A program made the position numbers and the translations under genes. Positions 53,001-62,342 of a DNA stretch of 64,000 bases are shown here, piece by piece. The notes under the pieces were generated by a model. It worked only from the letters and a program-made list of their open reading frames with translations, was not told where the DNA came from and searched no databases. The DNA lies in contig DAHUZK010000008.1 of the NCBI GenBank assembly GCA_027306605.1, positions 1 to 64,000 on the forward strand. Direction: 5' to 3'. The DNA comes from Acidimicrobiaceae bacterium (GTDB lineage Bacteria > Actinomycetota > Acidimicrobiia > Acidimicrobiales > RAAP-2). Within the stretch, counting starts at the first letter, position 1. Each line of letters starts with the position of its first letter.

Positions 53001-53839
53001 TCGACGTGGGCAACACCGAAACGGTGATCGGCCTCTACGTGCGCGACGACACCGACACCGTGCCGGTGGTCGACAACGGCGTGGGGGCAGGCATCGGCAC
53101 CGAGCGGGACCCCACCGCGCCGGCCGGCCTCACCCACCACTGGCGCCTCTCCACCGTCCCCAGCCGGACGCCCGACGAGCACGCGGTGCTGCTCACCCAG
53201 CTCCTCGACCTCGAGGGCCTCGACATCGGCTCGTCCGTGTCGGGGATCGCCGTCAGCTCCTCGGTCCCGCACGTGACGGCGGAGCTGCGCCAGATGGCGA
53301 GCCGCTGGTTCTCCGACGTGCCCTGTGTCGTCCTGGGCCCGGGCACCAAGAGCGGCATGCCCATCCTCTACGACAACCCCAAAGAGGTCGGTGCCGACCG
53401 CATCGCGGACGCCGTCGGTGCCTACGACCTCTACGGCGGGCCCTGCGTCGTGGTGGACATGGGCACGGCCACCACGGTCGAGGCGATCAGCGCCAAGGGC
53501 GAGTATCTCGGTGGCGCCATCACGCCGGGTGTCGCCATCAGCCTCGACGCGCTGTACCAGAGCGCCGCCGCGCTGCGACGCGTCGAGCTCGTCGAGCCGC
53601 GCAGCGTGATCGGCCGTTCGACGGTGGAGTCGATCGAGTCGGGGACCCTCTACGGGTTCGCCGGCCTCGTCGACGGGCTGGCCCGGCGCTTCATGCAGGA
53701 GCTCGGGCCTTCCACCGTGGTGGCGACCGGCGGCTTCGGCTCGCTCATCGCACCGTATTCGGACACGATTGAGCACGTGGAACCCTGGCTCACGCTGCAC
53801 GGCCTGCGCATCATCTACGAACGCAACGTCAACTCGTGA
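52988..53839 (+). CDS. coaX: type III pantothenate kinase
   Basis: The 283-residue protein (GTG start, 13-bp overlap with nadC) has LLVIDVGNTETVIGLY, the ATP-binding P-loop substitute, NPKEVGADRIADAVGAYDLY, VVDMGTATTVEAI and YLGGAITPGVAISLDALY. It starts CoA synthesis from pantothenate. An insert of about 25 residues near residue 30 (TVPVVDNGVGAGIG) lengthens it over common members. Confidence 0.92.
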   Translation: MLLVIDVGNTETVIGLYVRDDTDTVPVVDNGVGAGIGTERDPTAPAGLTHHWRLSTVPSRTPDEHAVLLTQLLDLEGLDIGSSVSGIAVSSSVPHVTAELRQMASRWFSDVPCVVLGPGTKSGMPILYDNPKEVGADRIADAVGAYDLYGGPCVVVDMGTATTVEAISAKGEYLGGAITPGVAISLDALYQSAAALRRVELVEPRSVIGRSTVESIESGTLYGFAGLVDGLARRFMQELGPSTVVATGGFGSLIAPYSDTIEHVEPWLTLHGLRIIYERNVNS

Positions 53840-53846
53840 GCCCGGC

Positions 53847-55268
53847 ATGAGCGAGCCCGAGCCGGACATCCCGTATCGCTTCGAGCGGAGCCACGAAGCA
53901 TCGGCGGTGGTCGAGGCCTGGTCGTCGCTCGGCCCCGGGGAGGAGTCCGGCGTGACCGTCGGGGTGGCCGGCCGCCTCATGCTGACGCGGCCCCAGGGCA
54001 GGTTCGCCTTCGCCGAGCTGCGTGACAACTCGGGATCGATCCAGCTGTTCGGCGGGCGCGCCTGGACGGCGGACTTCGAGGCGTTCTCCAAGCTCAGCCT
54101 GGGGGACTGGATCGGTGCGCGCGGCGAAGTGGTGCGGACCAGGCGCGGTGAGCTCTCGGTCAAGGTGTCGCAGTGGGAGCTGCTCGCCGTGGCTCGGCGC
54201 AACTTCGGCGACAAGTGGCGCGGCGTGAGCGACGTCGAGATGCGTTACCGCCAGCGCGAGGTCGACCTGTGGGCCAACGAGCGCAGCCGCCAGCTGCTGC
54301 AGCTGCGCAGCCGCGTCGTCCAGCGCATGCGCGAGCGTCTCTGGTCGCAGGGCTTCGTCGAGGTCGAGACGCCGCTCCTGCACCCCGTCGCCGGGGGTGC
54401 CACGGCGCGTCCGTTCGTCACGCACCACAACGCGTTCGACTCCGACTTCTTCCTGCGGATCGCGCCGGAGCTGTACCTCAAGCGCCTCGTGGTCGGCGGG
54501 TTCGACAAGGTGTTCGAGATCGGGCGCATGTTCCGCAACGAGGGGGTGTCGCCCCGGCACAACCCCGAGTTCACCATGCTCGAGCTCTACCAGGCCTATG
54601 CCGACTACCGCGACACGATGACGGTCTTCGAGGAGCTCGTGGCCGGGCTGGCCCAGGACGTCCTCGGCACGACGCAGCTCTCCTACGGTGGGCGCGAGCT
54701 CGACCTGGCGACGCCGTGGCGTCGCGCCACCATGACCGAGCTCGTGGCGGACGCGACGGGGTACACGCTCCACGTACGCATGCCGCGCCCGGACCTGCTC
54801 AGGATTGCCGGCGAGGTCGGTCTCGAGGTCGAGGAGGGCTGGGGTGCCGGCAAGATCCTGCTCGAGATCTACGAGAAGACGACCGAGACCGCGCTGTGGG
54901 GCCCGGTGTTCGTCACCGACTATCCCGCCGAGGTCTCGCCGCTGGCCCGGCGCCACCGCGACGGCCCCGAGCTGGTGGAGCGCTACGAGCCCGTCGTGGC
55001 CGGGCGGGAGCTGGGCAACGGGTTCAGCGAGCTGATCGATCCGGACGACCAGCGGGCGCGCTTCGAGGAGCAGGCGGCGAAGGCGAGAGCCGGGGACGAG
55101 GAGGAGTCCGCCGTCATCGACGAGGACTATCTGCGCGCCCTCGAATACGGGTTGCCCCCGACCTCGGGCTTCGGGCTCGGCGTCGACCGGCTGGTGATGC
55201 TCTTCGGCGACGTGGCCAACATCCGCGAGGTGATCGCCTTCCCCACGCTGCGGCCCGACCGCGGCTGA
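53847..55268 (+). CDS. lysS: lysyl-tRNA synthetase, class II
   Basis: The 473-residue protein has an N-terminal OB-fold anticodon domain (VTVGVAGRLMLTRPQGRFAF, ELRDNSGSIQLF). The class II catalytic core follows, with motif 2 FEIGRMFRNEGVSPRHNPEF and motif 3 GFGLGVDRLVMLF. The frame extends into coaX, but ATG 53847 fits the family. The N-terminus lacks the extra helical extension of some LysS. In many Actinobacteria lsr2 follows; here no such gene is found. Confidence 0.92.
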   Translation: MSEPEPDIPYRFERSHEASAVVEAWSSLGPGEESGVTVGVAGRLMLTRPQGRFAFAELRDNSGSIQLFGGRAWTADFEAFSKLSLGDWIGARGEVVRTRRGELSVKVSQWELLAVARRNFGDKWRGVSDVEMRYRQREVDLWANERSRQLLQLRSRVVQRMRERLWSQGFVEVETPLLHPVAGGATARPFVTHHNAFDSDFFLRIAPELYLKRLVVGGFDKVFEIGRMFRNEGVSPRHNPEFTMLELYQAYADYRDTMTVFEELVAGLAQDVLGTTQLSYGGRELDLATPWRRATMTELVADATGYTLHVRMPRPDLLRIAGEVGLEVEEGWGAGKILLEIYEKTTETALWGPVFVTDYPAEVSPLARRHRDGPELVERYEPVVAGRELGNGFSELIDPDDQRARFEEQAAKARAGDEEESAVIDEDYLRALEYGLPPTSGFGLGVDRLVMLFGDVANIREVIAFPTLRPDRG

Positions 55269-55570
55269 GACGCTCCAGCTCCACCCCCGTGCACGCAACT
55301 CCGGTGCTCCCATGTCTACGACGCGTGGACGGGCACGTCTTCTCGTGTACACACCTCTGTACACACATCTCGGAGGTTGTTCCGGCGCTTTCGTATACAC
55401 CTCGATGAGAAGATCGCCGAGGCGACCCACCGATTCTTCAGCCCTTCTTAGCCTGGAGGGACATTCCTGAAGCGGCCCTCACAGTTTCCTCACATCTCGC
55501 TCCGAGAGTGGGTGCACCGCCGACGGGGCGGCACCTGTGCAAGGCGCACAGTCGTCAAGGAGGACACAAC
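55269..55570. other. intergenic region after lysS with TGTACACA repeats
   Basis: This 302-bp region contains no gene that I can support. Two direct copies of TGTACACA start at 55346 and 55358 (12 bp apart); the first is embedded in the palindrome GTGTACAC (55345-55352). GTATAC at 55393-55398 follows. These could be binding sites in the promoter of the secreted-protein gene at 55571. No complete -35/-10 pair with normal spacing is visible. Confidence 0.4.
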
Positions 55571-55930
55571 ATGTTTCGCAGGATCATCGCAGGGACAGCC
55601 GTCGCAGGGGCGCTGACCTTCGGCATGGCCGGCATCGCCGGCGCGTCGACCGGGCCCACGGGCAACACCGGCACCTCGCACGTGCAGATCACGCCGTCGA
55701 CGACCGTGTGCTCGCTGCTCCCCCAGATCCAGACCCGCGTGCAGAAGGTCGAGGGCAGGCTCGCCACGGTCATCTCCAAGGCGCAGGCTCGGGAGACGAA
55801 GGCCAAGGACGCGGGCCACACGAAGCTCGCCGACGCGATCGCCAAGCGCATCACCCGGGTGCAGGACCGGGAAGCCAAGGTCAACGCGCGGCTGTCGAAG
55901 CTCAGCGCCGACTGCTCGACCAACGGCTAG
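55571..55930 (+). CDS. small secreted helical protein of unknown function
   Basis: The 119-residue protein starts at ATG 55571 with AAGGAGG ten bases upstream. A clear signal peptide (FRRIIAGTAVAGALTFGMAG, then IAGAS) precedes a short Gly/Thr linker. A helical, Lys/Ala-rich region with two cysteines (CSLLPQIQTRVQKVEGRL and SADC near the end) follows and may form a coiled coil closed by a disulfide. I do not recognise a family. It is flanked upstream by the TGTACACA region and ends in a decamer repeat. Confidence 0.75.
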   Translation: MFRRIIAGTAVAGALTFGMAGIAGASTGPTGNTGTSHVQITPSTTVCSLLPQIQTRVQKVEGRLATVISKAQARETKAKDAGHTKLADAIAKRITRVQDREAKVNARLSKLSADCSTNG

Positions 55931-55976
55931 GTCGGTCTAGGTCGGTCTAGGTCGGTCTAGGCCGGTCTAGGCCGGC
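55927..55976. repeat. five-copy 10-bp tandem repeat carrying both convergent stop codons
   Basis: CTAGGTCGGT occurs three times and then CTAGGCCGGT/C twice. The first TAG ends the secreted-protein gene on the plus strand; CTA at 55967-55969 is the TAG of the polyprenyl synthase gene on the minus strand. The array fills the whole gap between the two. Confidence 0.85.
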
Positions 55977-56941
55977 AGGTCGTCCAGCAGTCGGGCCACC
56001 AGCCGGGAGAGCCCGGCCCGCAACGGCGGGCGGGTGATCCCGGCGGTGGCCTTCTGCGCGTCCGCCACGAAGGCGCGGGCTTGCGCCACGGACTGGGCGA
56101 TGCCGGGCGACGCCATCACGACGGTGCGAGCCTTGTCCTGCTCGGGCTGGGCGAGGGGTTGCCCGAGCAGGGCACGCAGGTCGGGCCCGGCATCGGGGTC
56201 GTCGAGCGCCACCAGCGTGGGCAAGGTGTAGATGCCCTCGGCCAGGTCCTGACCGGCCGGCTTCTGGAGCTGGCCGTCGGTGGCAGTGACGTCGAGGATG
56301 TCGTCGCGGATCTGGAACACCATGCCGAAGCTGTGACCGAACGCCGTGCAGGCCTCCACTTCGCCCGCCGGGAGCCCACCGGTGAGCGCGCCGATGCGGC
56401 AGGACGCAGCGGTCAGTGCGGCCGTCTTGCCGCTGATCGCCGCCAAGTAGTCGTCCCGGGTCCGCCCCACCTGGAAGGCCGAGCGCACCTCGGTCACCTG
56501 TCCTTGGCACAGGCGTCCCAGGGTCTCGGCCAGCAAGGTCGCGATCTCGGTCCCCAGGCTGGCCGCGATGGCCGCGCTCCGCGCCAGGAGGTAGTCGCCG
56601 GCGACGATGGCGACCAGGTTGCCGAAGCGGCTGTTGACGCTCTCGACGTTGCGGCGCATCGTCGCCTCGTCGATCACGTCGTCGTGGTACAGGGAAGCCA
56701 GGTGCACCAGCTCGACGGCCACGGCGCCCATCAGGTCGTCCTCGCTCGCCTCCCGCTGGCCGGCCGTCGCGGTGGCCAGGGCCAGCAGCGGACGCAGACG
56801 CTTGCCGCCGGCGGAGATGAGATGGGTGGTGACCTCGTCGAGGAAGGGGTCGCCGGTCACCACCGAGGCCGTGAGCAGGGGCTCCAGACGCCGCATTCCC
56901 TCTTGCAGGCGGGGCAGGCCGAGGGCCTCGGTGGGGTTCAC
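55967..56941 (-). CDS. polyprenyl diphosphate synthase
   Basis: The 324-residue protein starts at GTG 56941; the frame extends 41 codons upstream, but that part overlaps the clpC promoter region and has non-coding composition. It has GGKRLRPLLAL, the first Asp-rich motif LYHDDVIDEATMRR, GQVTEVRSAF and the second motif FQIRDDILD. The residues before the first motif (SLYHDD) suggest a long-chain product, as for menaquinone side chains. The second Asp-rich motif reads DDILD, complete. The gene is on the opposite strand from its neighbours. Confidence 0.9.
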   Translation of the reverse strand: MNPTEALGLPRLQEGMRRLEPLLTASVVTGDPFLDEVTTHLISAGGKRLRPLLALATATAGQREASEDDLMGAVAVELVHLASLYHDDVIDEATMRRNVESVNSRFGNLVAIVAGDYLLARSAAIAASLGTEIATLLAETLGRLCQGQVTEVRSAFQVGRTRDDYLAAISGKTAALTAASCRIGALTGGLPAGEVEACTAFGHSFGMVFQIRDDILDVTATDGQLQKPAGQDLAEGIYTLPTLVALDDPDAGPDLRALLGQPLAQPEQDKARTVVMASPGIAQSVAQARAFVADAQKATAGITRPPLRAGLSRLVARLLDDLPA

Positions 56942-57078
56942 TGCCCAAGACGTTAGGGCACGGCCGTCGAAACACGACAACCTCCAGGTCGCAGGGGGCG
57001 CGGGCAAACGCCCTGCTGGGGGTTTCGGCGCTCCCCGCAGCGCCCCAGGCTGCGGCGTGTTCAACTAAGGCCACAGGT

Positions 57079-57084
57079 ACACTG
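57079..57084 (+). promoter_or_regulatory. possible -10 element of clpC
   Basis: TACACT lies 38 bp upstream of the clpC start and fits the TAnnnT pattern; no good -35 is found at normal spacing, so the call rests on the hexamer and position. GGAGAGG before the GTG is the ribosome binding site. Confidence 0.3.
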
Positions 57085-57121
57085 GACCGAGTAGCAAGGG
57101 AAACAAGGAGAGGCGGTCAGG

Positions 57122-59632
57122 GTGTTCGAACGTTTCACCGACCGGGCACGGAGGGTGCTGGTTCTCGCGCAGGAAGAGGCGCGGCTGCTGAACCACAGCT
57201 TCATCGGTACGGAGCACATCCTCCTGGGTCTGATTCACGAGGGCGAGGGCGTGGCGGCGAAGGCACTCGAGTCTCTCGGGATCTCGCTCGAGGCCGTGCG
57301 CGAGAAGGTGGAGGAGACCATCGGGATGGCCGGGACGGCTCCGAGCGGATCGCCTCCGTTCACCCCGCGCGCCAAGAAGGTCCTCGAGCTCTCGCTGCGT
57401 GAGGCGCTGCAGCTCGGCCACAGCTACATCGGCACCGAGCACATGCTCCTCGGCCTCGTCCGCGAAGGCGAAGGCGTCGCCGCCACCGTGCTCGTCAGCC
57501 TCGGTGCGGACCTCGGGCGCGTGCGCCAACAGGTCATCCAGCTGATGTCGGGCAATCAGGGCAAGGAGTCCGTCGGCGCCAGCCAGGGCTCGAGCGCCGG
57601 CGACAGCCCGTCGGGATCGCCCGTTCTCGACCAGTTCGGCCGCAACCTGACCCAGCTGGCCCGTGACGGCAAGCTCGACCCGGTCATCGGACGTGCAAAA
57701 GAGATCGAGCGCGTCATGCAGGTCCTGTCGCGCCGTACCAAGAACAACCCAGTGCTCATCGGTGAGCCCGGCGTGGGCAAGACGGCGATCGTCGAAGGCC
57801 TGGCCCAGCGGATCGTGGCCAACGAGGTGCCCGAGACGTTGACGGGCAAGCAGCTCTACACGCTCGACCTCGGCGCACTTGTCGCCGGGAGCCGTTACCG
57901 CGGTGACTTCGAGGAGCGGCTGAAGAAGGTCCTCAAGGAGATCCGTACCCGCGGCGACATCGTGCTCTTCATCGACGAGATCCACACGCTCGTCGGAGCC
58001 GGCGCGGCCGAGGGCGCCATCGACGCCGCGTCCATCCTCAAGCCGATGCTGGCGCGCGGAGAGTTGCAGACGGTCGGGGCGACCACCATCGACGAGTACC
58101 GCAAGCACCTCGAGAAGGACGCCGCCCTCGAGCGCCGCTTCCAGCCGGTCAAGGTGGACCAGCCGAGCGTGGCGCTCACCATCGACATCCTCAAGGGACT
58201 GCGCGACCGCTACGAGTCCCACCACGCGGTCAGCATCACCGACCAGGCCCTGGTGGCCGCGGCCAACCTGGCCGACCGCTACCTGGCGGACCGTTACCTG
58301 CCGGACAAGGCCATCGACCTCATCGACGAGGCGGGCAGCCGTCTGCGCATCCGCCGCATGAGCACACCGCCGAGCGCCAAGAAGCTGGACGAGGAGATCA
58401 CGCGCCTGCGCTCCGACAAGGAGGCCGCCATCGAGAAGGGTGCCTTCGAGCAGGCGAAGAAGCTGGCCGAGCAGGAGAAGGAGCGCCTCGATCTCAAGGA
58501 GAGCCAGGAGGCCGAGCTGCGGGCCGAGGGCGTCGACCTCTTCGACGTCGTCGACGAGGAAGTGATCGCCGAGGTGCTCGCGGCGTGGACCGGCATCCCC
58601 GTCTACCGCCTCACCGAGGAGGAGACGGCGAAGCTGCTCCGCATGGAGGAGGAGCTCCACAAGCGGGTGATCGGCCAGGAGGAGGCGCTCAAGGCGCTGT
58701 CTCGTGCCATCCGTCGGACCCGCGCCGGGTTGAAGGACCCGAAGCGGCCGAGCGGGTCGTTCATCTTCCTCGGCCCGACGGGCGTCGGCAAGACCGAGCT
58801 GGCCAAGACCCTGGCCGAGTTCCTCTTCGACGACGAGGACGCCCTCATCCAGCTCGACATGTCCGAGTACATGGAGAAGCACACGGTCAGCCGCCTGGTC
58901 GGCTCGCCCCCCGGGTACGTCGGTTACGAGGAGGGCGGGCAGCTCACCGAGGCGGTGCGCCGCAAGCCCTTCTCGGTCGTCCTCTTCGACGAGGTCGAGA
59001 AGGCGCACCCCGACGTGTTCAACGCGCTGCTGCAGATCCTCGAGGACGGTCGACTGACCGACGCCCAGGGACGTTCGGTGGACTTCAAGAACACGGTGCT
59101 GATCATGACGTCGAACCTCGGGACGGCCGACCTGCGCAAGGCGAACATGGGCTTCGCCAAGACGTCGGAGGCCGTGACCTACGAGCGCATGAAGGCCAAG
59201 GTGGACGAGGCGTTGAAGCAGCACTTCCGGCCCGAGTTCCTGAACCGGATCGACGAGGTCATCGTGTTCCACGAGCTGTCGCGGGCCGAGGTCACCGAGA
59301 TCGTGGACCTGCTCATGTCGCGCACGGTCAAGCAGCTGTCGGACCAGGGCATCGGCCTCGAGCTGACGCCGGCGGCGCGTGCCTTCCTGGCGGAGCGGGG
59401 CTACGACCCCCAGCTCGGGGCCCGCCCGCTGCGCCGGGCCATCCAGCAGCTCGTCGAGGACCCGCTGTCGGAGCGGATCCTGTGGAAGGAATTCCGCGTC
59501 GGCGAGACCGTGGTGGTCGACGTCGAGGACTCGCCGATCGAGGGTGAGGGCAAGCAGCTGAGCTTCCGGGCGATCGAGGGGCTCGAGCCCCCACCGCTCG
59601 AGCTGGCCGGCGCAGGCGCCGACCCCGAGTAG
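57122..59632 (+). CDS. clpC: ClpC AAA+ protease ATPase
   Basis: The 836-residue protein (GTG start) has two N-terminal Clp repeats ([39 protein letters not shown]), a first AAA+ domain ([18 protein letters not shown]; Walker [15 protein letters not shown]), and a UVR-like middle region ([19 protein letters not shown]). The second AAA+ domain has [19 protein letters not shown] and [20 protein letters not shown]. The latter includes the loop region that contacts ClpP. It unfolds substrates for ClpP. The gene order with radA and disA is the classic clpC neighbourhood. Confidence 0.95.
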   Translation: MFERFTDRARRVLVLAQEEARLLNHSFIGTEHILLGLIHEGEGVAAKALESLGISLEAVREKVEETIGMAGTAPSGSPPFTPRAKKVLELSLREALQLGHSYIGTEHMLLGLVREGEGVAATVLVSLGADLGRVRQQVIQLMSGNQGKESVGASQGSSAGDSPSGSPVLDQFGRNLTQLARDGKLDPVIGRAKEIERVMQVLSRRTKNNPVLIGEPGVGKTAIVEGLAQRIVANEVPETLTGKQLYTLDLGALVAGSRYRGDFEERLKKVLKEIRTRGDIVLFIDEIHTLVGAGAAEGAIDAASILKPMLARGELQTVGATTIDEYRKHLEKDAALERRFQPVKVDQPSVALTIDILKGLRDRYESHHAVSITDQALVAAANLADRYLADRYLPDKAIDLIDEAGSRLRIRRMSTPPSAKKLDEEITRLRSDKEAAIEKGAFEQAKKLAEQEKERLDLKESQEAELRAEGVDLFDVVDEEVIAEVLAAWTGIPVYRLTEEETAKLLRMEEELHKRVIGQEEALKALSRAIRRTRAGLKDPKRPSGSFIFLGPTGVGKTELAKTLAEFLFDDEDALIQLDMSEYMEKHTVSRLVGSPPGYVGYEEGGQLTEAVRRKPFSVVLFDEVEKAHPDVFNALLQILEDGRLTDAQGRSVDFKNTVLIMTSNLGTADLRKANMGFAKTSEAVTYERMKAKVDEALKQHFRPEFLNRIDEVIVFHELSRAEVTEIVDLLMSRTVKQLSDQGIGLELTPAARAFLAERGYDPQLGARPLRRAIQQLVEDPLSERILWKEFRVGETVVVDVEDSPIEGEGKQLSFRAIEGLEPPPLELAGAGADPE

Positions 59633-59642
59633 GCCCGGACCC

Positions 59643-59672
59643 GCCGGGACGCGCCGGGGCCCCGGTCCCGGC
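59643..59672 (+). terminator. GC-rich hairpin after clpC
   Basis: Stem GCCGGGAC (59643-59650) pairs with GTCCCGGC (59665-59672) around a loop that is itself the palindrome-rich GGGGCCCC. It lies between clpC and radA. There is no T-run, so any termination would be of the non-canonical GC-rich type. Confidence 0.4.
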
Positions 59673-59704
59673 GCTGAGACACCCGCTGCGTAGGGTGCCC
59701 CGGC

Positions 59705-61162
59705 ATGGCCACGACCCACGCCGGGCGCGCCCGGGCCGAGAGCTACCTCTGCTCGTCGTGCGGCACCGCATCGCTGCGCTGGGTGGGCCGCTGCCCGGCC
59801 TGCGGTGAGTGGAACACGCTCGGGGCCGCCCCGGCGAGGGGTCCCCGCCCCGTGGGGCGCGACGCCGGCGCGGCCCTCGACGTGGCCGCCGTCCCGTTGG
59901 CGGACGTGCCGACCGATGCGGCCCGCCCGTTGGCGACCGGCGTCGGCGAGCTCGCCCGCGTGCTCGGCGGCGGGCTCGTCGCGGGCTCGGCGACCCTGCT
60001 CTTCGGCCCCCCGGGCATCGGGAAGTCGACGCTGCTCTTCCAAGTGCTGGCCTCGGTGGCAGCAGGGGGCCTCGGCGTCGTGCTGGCCTCGGCGGAGGAG
60101 TCGCTGGTCCAGGTCCGGGCGCGGGCGGCGCGCCTCGGCCTCGTGCCGCGCACCTTGCTCGCGCTCGAGGGTCCCGACGTCGAGCGGGTCGAGGCCGCGG
60201 TACTGGGGCACCGGCCTGCGGTCGTCGTGGTCGACTCGCTCCAGTCCGTGTCGGATCCGGAGCTGCCTCAGCCCGCAGGGGGCCTGGCCCAGGTGCGCGC
60301 CTGTGTGGAGCGCCTGACCCGGCTGGCCAAGTCCAGCGGGGTGCCCCTCGTGCTGGTGGGGCACGTCACCAAGGACGGCGACCCCGCCGGCCCGCGGGCC
60401 GTCGAGCACCTGGTGGACACGGTGCTCTCCTTCGACGGGGACCGCCATCACTCCCTGCGGGTGCTGACCGCGGTCAAGCACCGTTTCGGCCCCGGAGGCG
60501 AGGTCGGCATCTTCGAAATGCGTGACGACGGCCTGCGCGCCCTGCCCGACCCCGGGCCGCTCATGCTCGGGGACCGCATGGCCGGTGTCCCGGGCAGCGT
60601 GGTGGTGCCGGTGCTCCAGGGGCGGCGTCCGCTGCTGGTCGAGGTGCAGGCGCTGCTCGGTCCGGGACGAGGCGGTGCCGCCATGCGCCCGCAGGCGCTC
60701 GGCGTCGACGCCGCCCGGGCCAACCTGCTGGTCGCCGTCCTGGCCTGCCGGAGCGAGGTGCCGGTCCCCGCGGCGGCCGAGCTCTTCGTGGCCGTGGTCG
60801 GCGGGATCGCCGTGTCGGAGCCTGCGGCCGACCTCGGGGTGGCGCTCGCCCTGGCCTCGGTCGTCACCGGCCGCCCCGTCCCCGCCGACCTGGTGGCGTT
60901 CGGGGAGCTCGGCCTGGCCGGCGAGGTCCGCACCGTGGCGGGCGCCGACCGCCGGCTGGCCGAGGCGGCACGGGCCGGTTTCACGCGGGCGCTGGTGCCG
61001 GCCTCCTCCATGCCGGTGGGCGAGGTCCCCGCCGGCATGGACGTGCAGGGGGTGCGCACCCTGGCCGAGGCGCTTGACCTGGTGGATTCGACGGCCGGGA
61101 CGCGCGGTGTCCCGGGTACGATGCCCGGGTGGCCGACCCCGGCGGCAGCTGCGAGCCCTTGA
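59705..61162 (+). CDS. radA: RadA/Sms DNA repair ATPase
   Basis: The 485-residue protein has the zinc finger CSSCGTASLRWVGRCPAC, a RecA-like core with Walker A GPPGIGKST and VVVVDSLQS, and a C-terminal Lon-like domain (AADLGVALALASVVTGRPVP). The diagnostic RadA motif KNRFG is KHRFG here (VKHRFGPGGE). It promotes branch migration in recombination. disA starts inside its 3' end, in line with the known RadA-DisA partnership. Confidence 0.92.
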   Translation: MATTHAGRARAESYLCSSCGTASLRWVGRCPACGEWNTLGAAPARGPRPVGRDAGAALDVAAVPLADVPTDAARPLATGVGELARVLGGGLVAGSATLLFGPPGIGKSTLLFQVLASVAAGGLGVVLASAEESLVQVRARAARLGLVPRTLLALEGPDVERVEAAVLGHRPAVVVVDSLQSVSDPELPQPAGGLAQVRACVERLTRLAKSSGVPLVLVGHVTKDGDPAGPRAVEHLVDTVLSFDGDRHHSLRVLTAVKHRFGPGGEVGIFEMRDDGLRALPDPGPLMLGDRMAGVPGSVVVPVLQGRRPLLVEVQALLGPGRGGAAMRPQALGVDAARANLLVAVLACRSEVPVPAAAELFVAVVGGIAVSEPAADLGVALALASVVTGRPVPADLVAFGELGLAGEVRTVAGADRRLAEAARAGFTRALVPASSMPVGEVPAGMDVQGVRTLAEALDLVDSTAGTRGVPGTMPGWPTPAAAASP

Positions 61163-62190
61163 ACGACGCGCTGGCCATGGTTGCTCCGGGCACCACGCTG
61201 CGGGAGGGCCTCGACCGGATCCTGCAGGCCAAGCAGGGGGCCCTGATCGTCGTGGGCGACGACCCTGCCGTCCTCTCCGTGTGCACCGGCGGGTTCCTGC
61301 TCGATGCCGAGTACAGCCCGCAGCGACTGTCCGAGCTGGCGAAGATGGACGGGGCGATCATCCTGGCCTCCGACGCCTCGCGTATCGCGCGGGCCAACGT
61401 GCACCTGATGCCCAAGGCGAGCATCCCCACGTCGGAGACCGGCACCCGCCACCGCACCGCCGAGCGCGTCGCCCGCTCCATCGACGTCCCGGTCATCGCG
61501 GTGTCCGAGGCGATGGCCACCATCGCGGTGTACCGCAACGACCGCAAGCACACGACCCAGACCGCCGGTTGGCTCATCGACCGTTCGAGCCAGGCGCTGT
61601 CCACCCTGCAGCGCTTCCGGGCCCGCTACGACGACGCGCTGGCTGCGCTGACGCGCCTCGAGATGGAGGATGCGGTCTCGGTGCGCGACGTGGTCTCGGT
61701 CCTCCAGCCGGGTGAGATGGTGCGGCGGATCGCCGAGGAGATCGAGGGGCATCTCGTGGAGCTGGGTTCCGACGGCCGCCTCATCCACCTCCAGACCGAG
61801 GAGCTGAGCGCCGGGGTCGAGGAGAGCTTGACGCTGGTGTTGCGCGACTACACCGACGACGCCGGCATCGCGCACCTGCGTTCCCTCCCGGCCGACGCGC
61901 TGATGGACCTGCCCAAGGTGGTCAGCGCGCTCAGCCTTCCGGCCTCGCACGATCAGATGCACGCCGAACTGGCGCCTCACGGCTATCGCCTGTTGCACCG
62001 CCTGCCCCAGCAGCCCTCCGAGGTCCTGATCGACCGTCTCATCAAGCGTTTCGGCTCCCTGCCCGAGATCCTCTCGGCGTCAGCGGCCGAGCTCGAGGCG
62101 GTGGAGGGGATCGGTGCGGCCACCGCCCGCCACATCCGCGACGGTCTGGCCCGTCTCGTCGAGGCGAGCATCTTCGAGAGGTACGAATGA
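61129..62190 (+). CDS. disA: DisA diadenylate cyclase, DNA integrity scanning protein
   Basis: The 353-residue protein (GTG 61129, 34-bp overlap with radA) has the DAC domain motifs MDGAIILASD and GTRHRTAERVARS, the substrate-binding DGA and RHR sets, a linker helix bundle, and a C-terminal helix-hairpin-helix region (LEAVEGIGAATARHIRDGL) that binds branched DNA. It makes cyclic di-AMP from two ATP. The presence of this gene and two cyclic di-GMP enzymes shows that the organism uses both dinucleotides. Confidence 0.94.
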   Translation: MADPGGSCEPLNDALAMVAPGTTLREGLDRILQAKQGALIVVGDDPAVLSVCTGGFLLDAEYSPQRLSELAKMDGAIILASDASRIARANVHLMPKASIPTSETGTRHRTAERVARSIDVPVIAVSEAMATIAVYRNDRKHTTQTAGWLIDRSSQALSTLQRFRARYDDALAALTRLEMEDAVSVRDVVSVLQPGEMVRRIAEEIEGHLVELGSDGRLIHLQTEELSAGVEESLTLVLRDYTDDAGIAHLRSLPADALMDLPKVVSALSLPASHDQMHAELAPHGYRLLHRLPQQPSEVLIDRLIKRFGSLPEILSASAAELEAVEGIGAATARHIRDGLARLVEASIFERYE

Positions 62191-62216
62191 CGGCCGCACG
62201 GATGATGGCCCTGGTC

Positions 62217-62225
62217 TGGTAAAAT
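62217..62225 (+). promoter_or_regulatory. extended -10 promoter of carD
   Basis: TGG-TAAAAT forms an extended -10 (TGn followed by TAAAAT) in the 152-bp gap between disA and carD. Extended -10 promoters can work without a -35, and none is apparent. The predicted leader to GTG 62343 is about 110 nt. Confidence 0.5.
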
Positions 62226-62342
62226 GTTCAGCCGTCGTCGGACGGGGCGGTCCCGTTTCGGCACCCTCCTCACCACAGCGGCCCCGCACGCCCGTCTGCC
62301 CGTGCGGGGGTACCCGATCCAGCCAAGGGAGTTCTGAGTCCT

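Noticed and set aside
57065-60481. Very long open frame on the minus strand opposite clpC and radA
   Set aside because: It mirrors the codon pattern of the conserved plus-strand genes in GC-rich DNA. Its translation is rich in His, Gln, Arg and Leu with no domain, and it crosses the clpC-radA gap.
62306-62314. GGGGTACCC-like palindrome before carD as a third G-tract operator
   Set aside because: It lacks the ATA/TAT flanks and the two-base centre of the sites at 8737 and 16588 and lies downstream of the likely -10.
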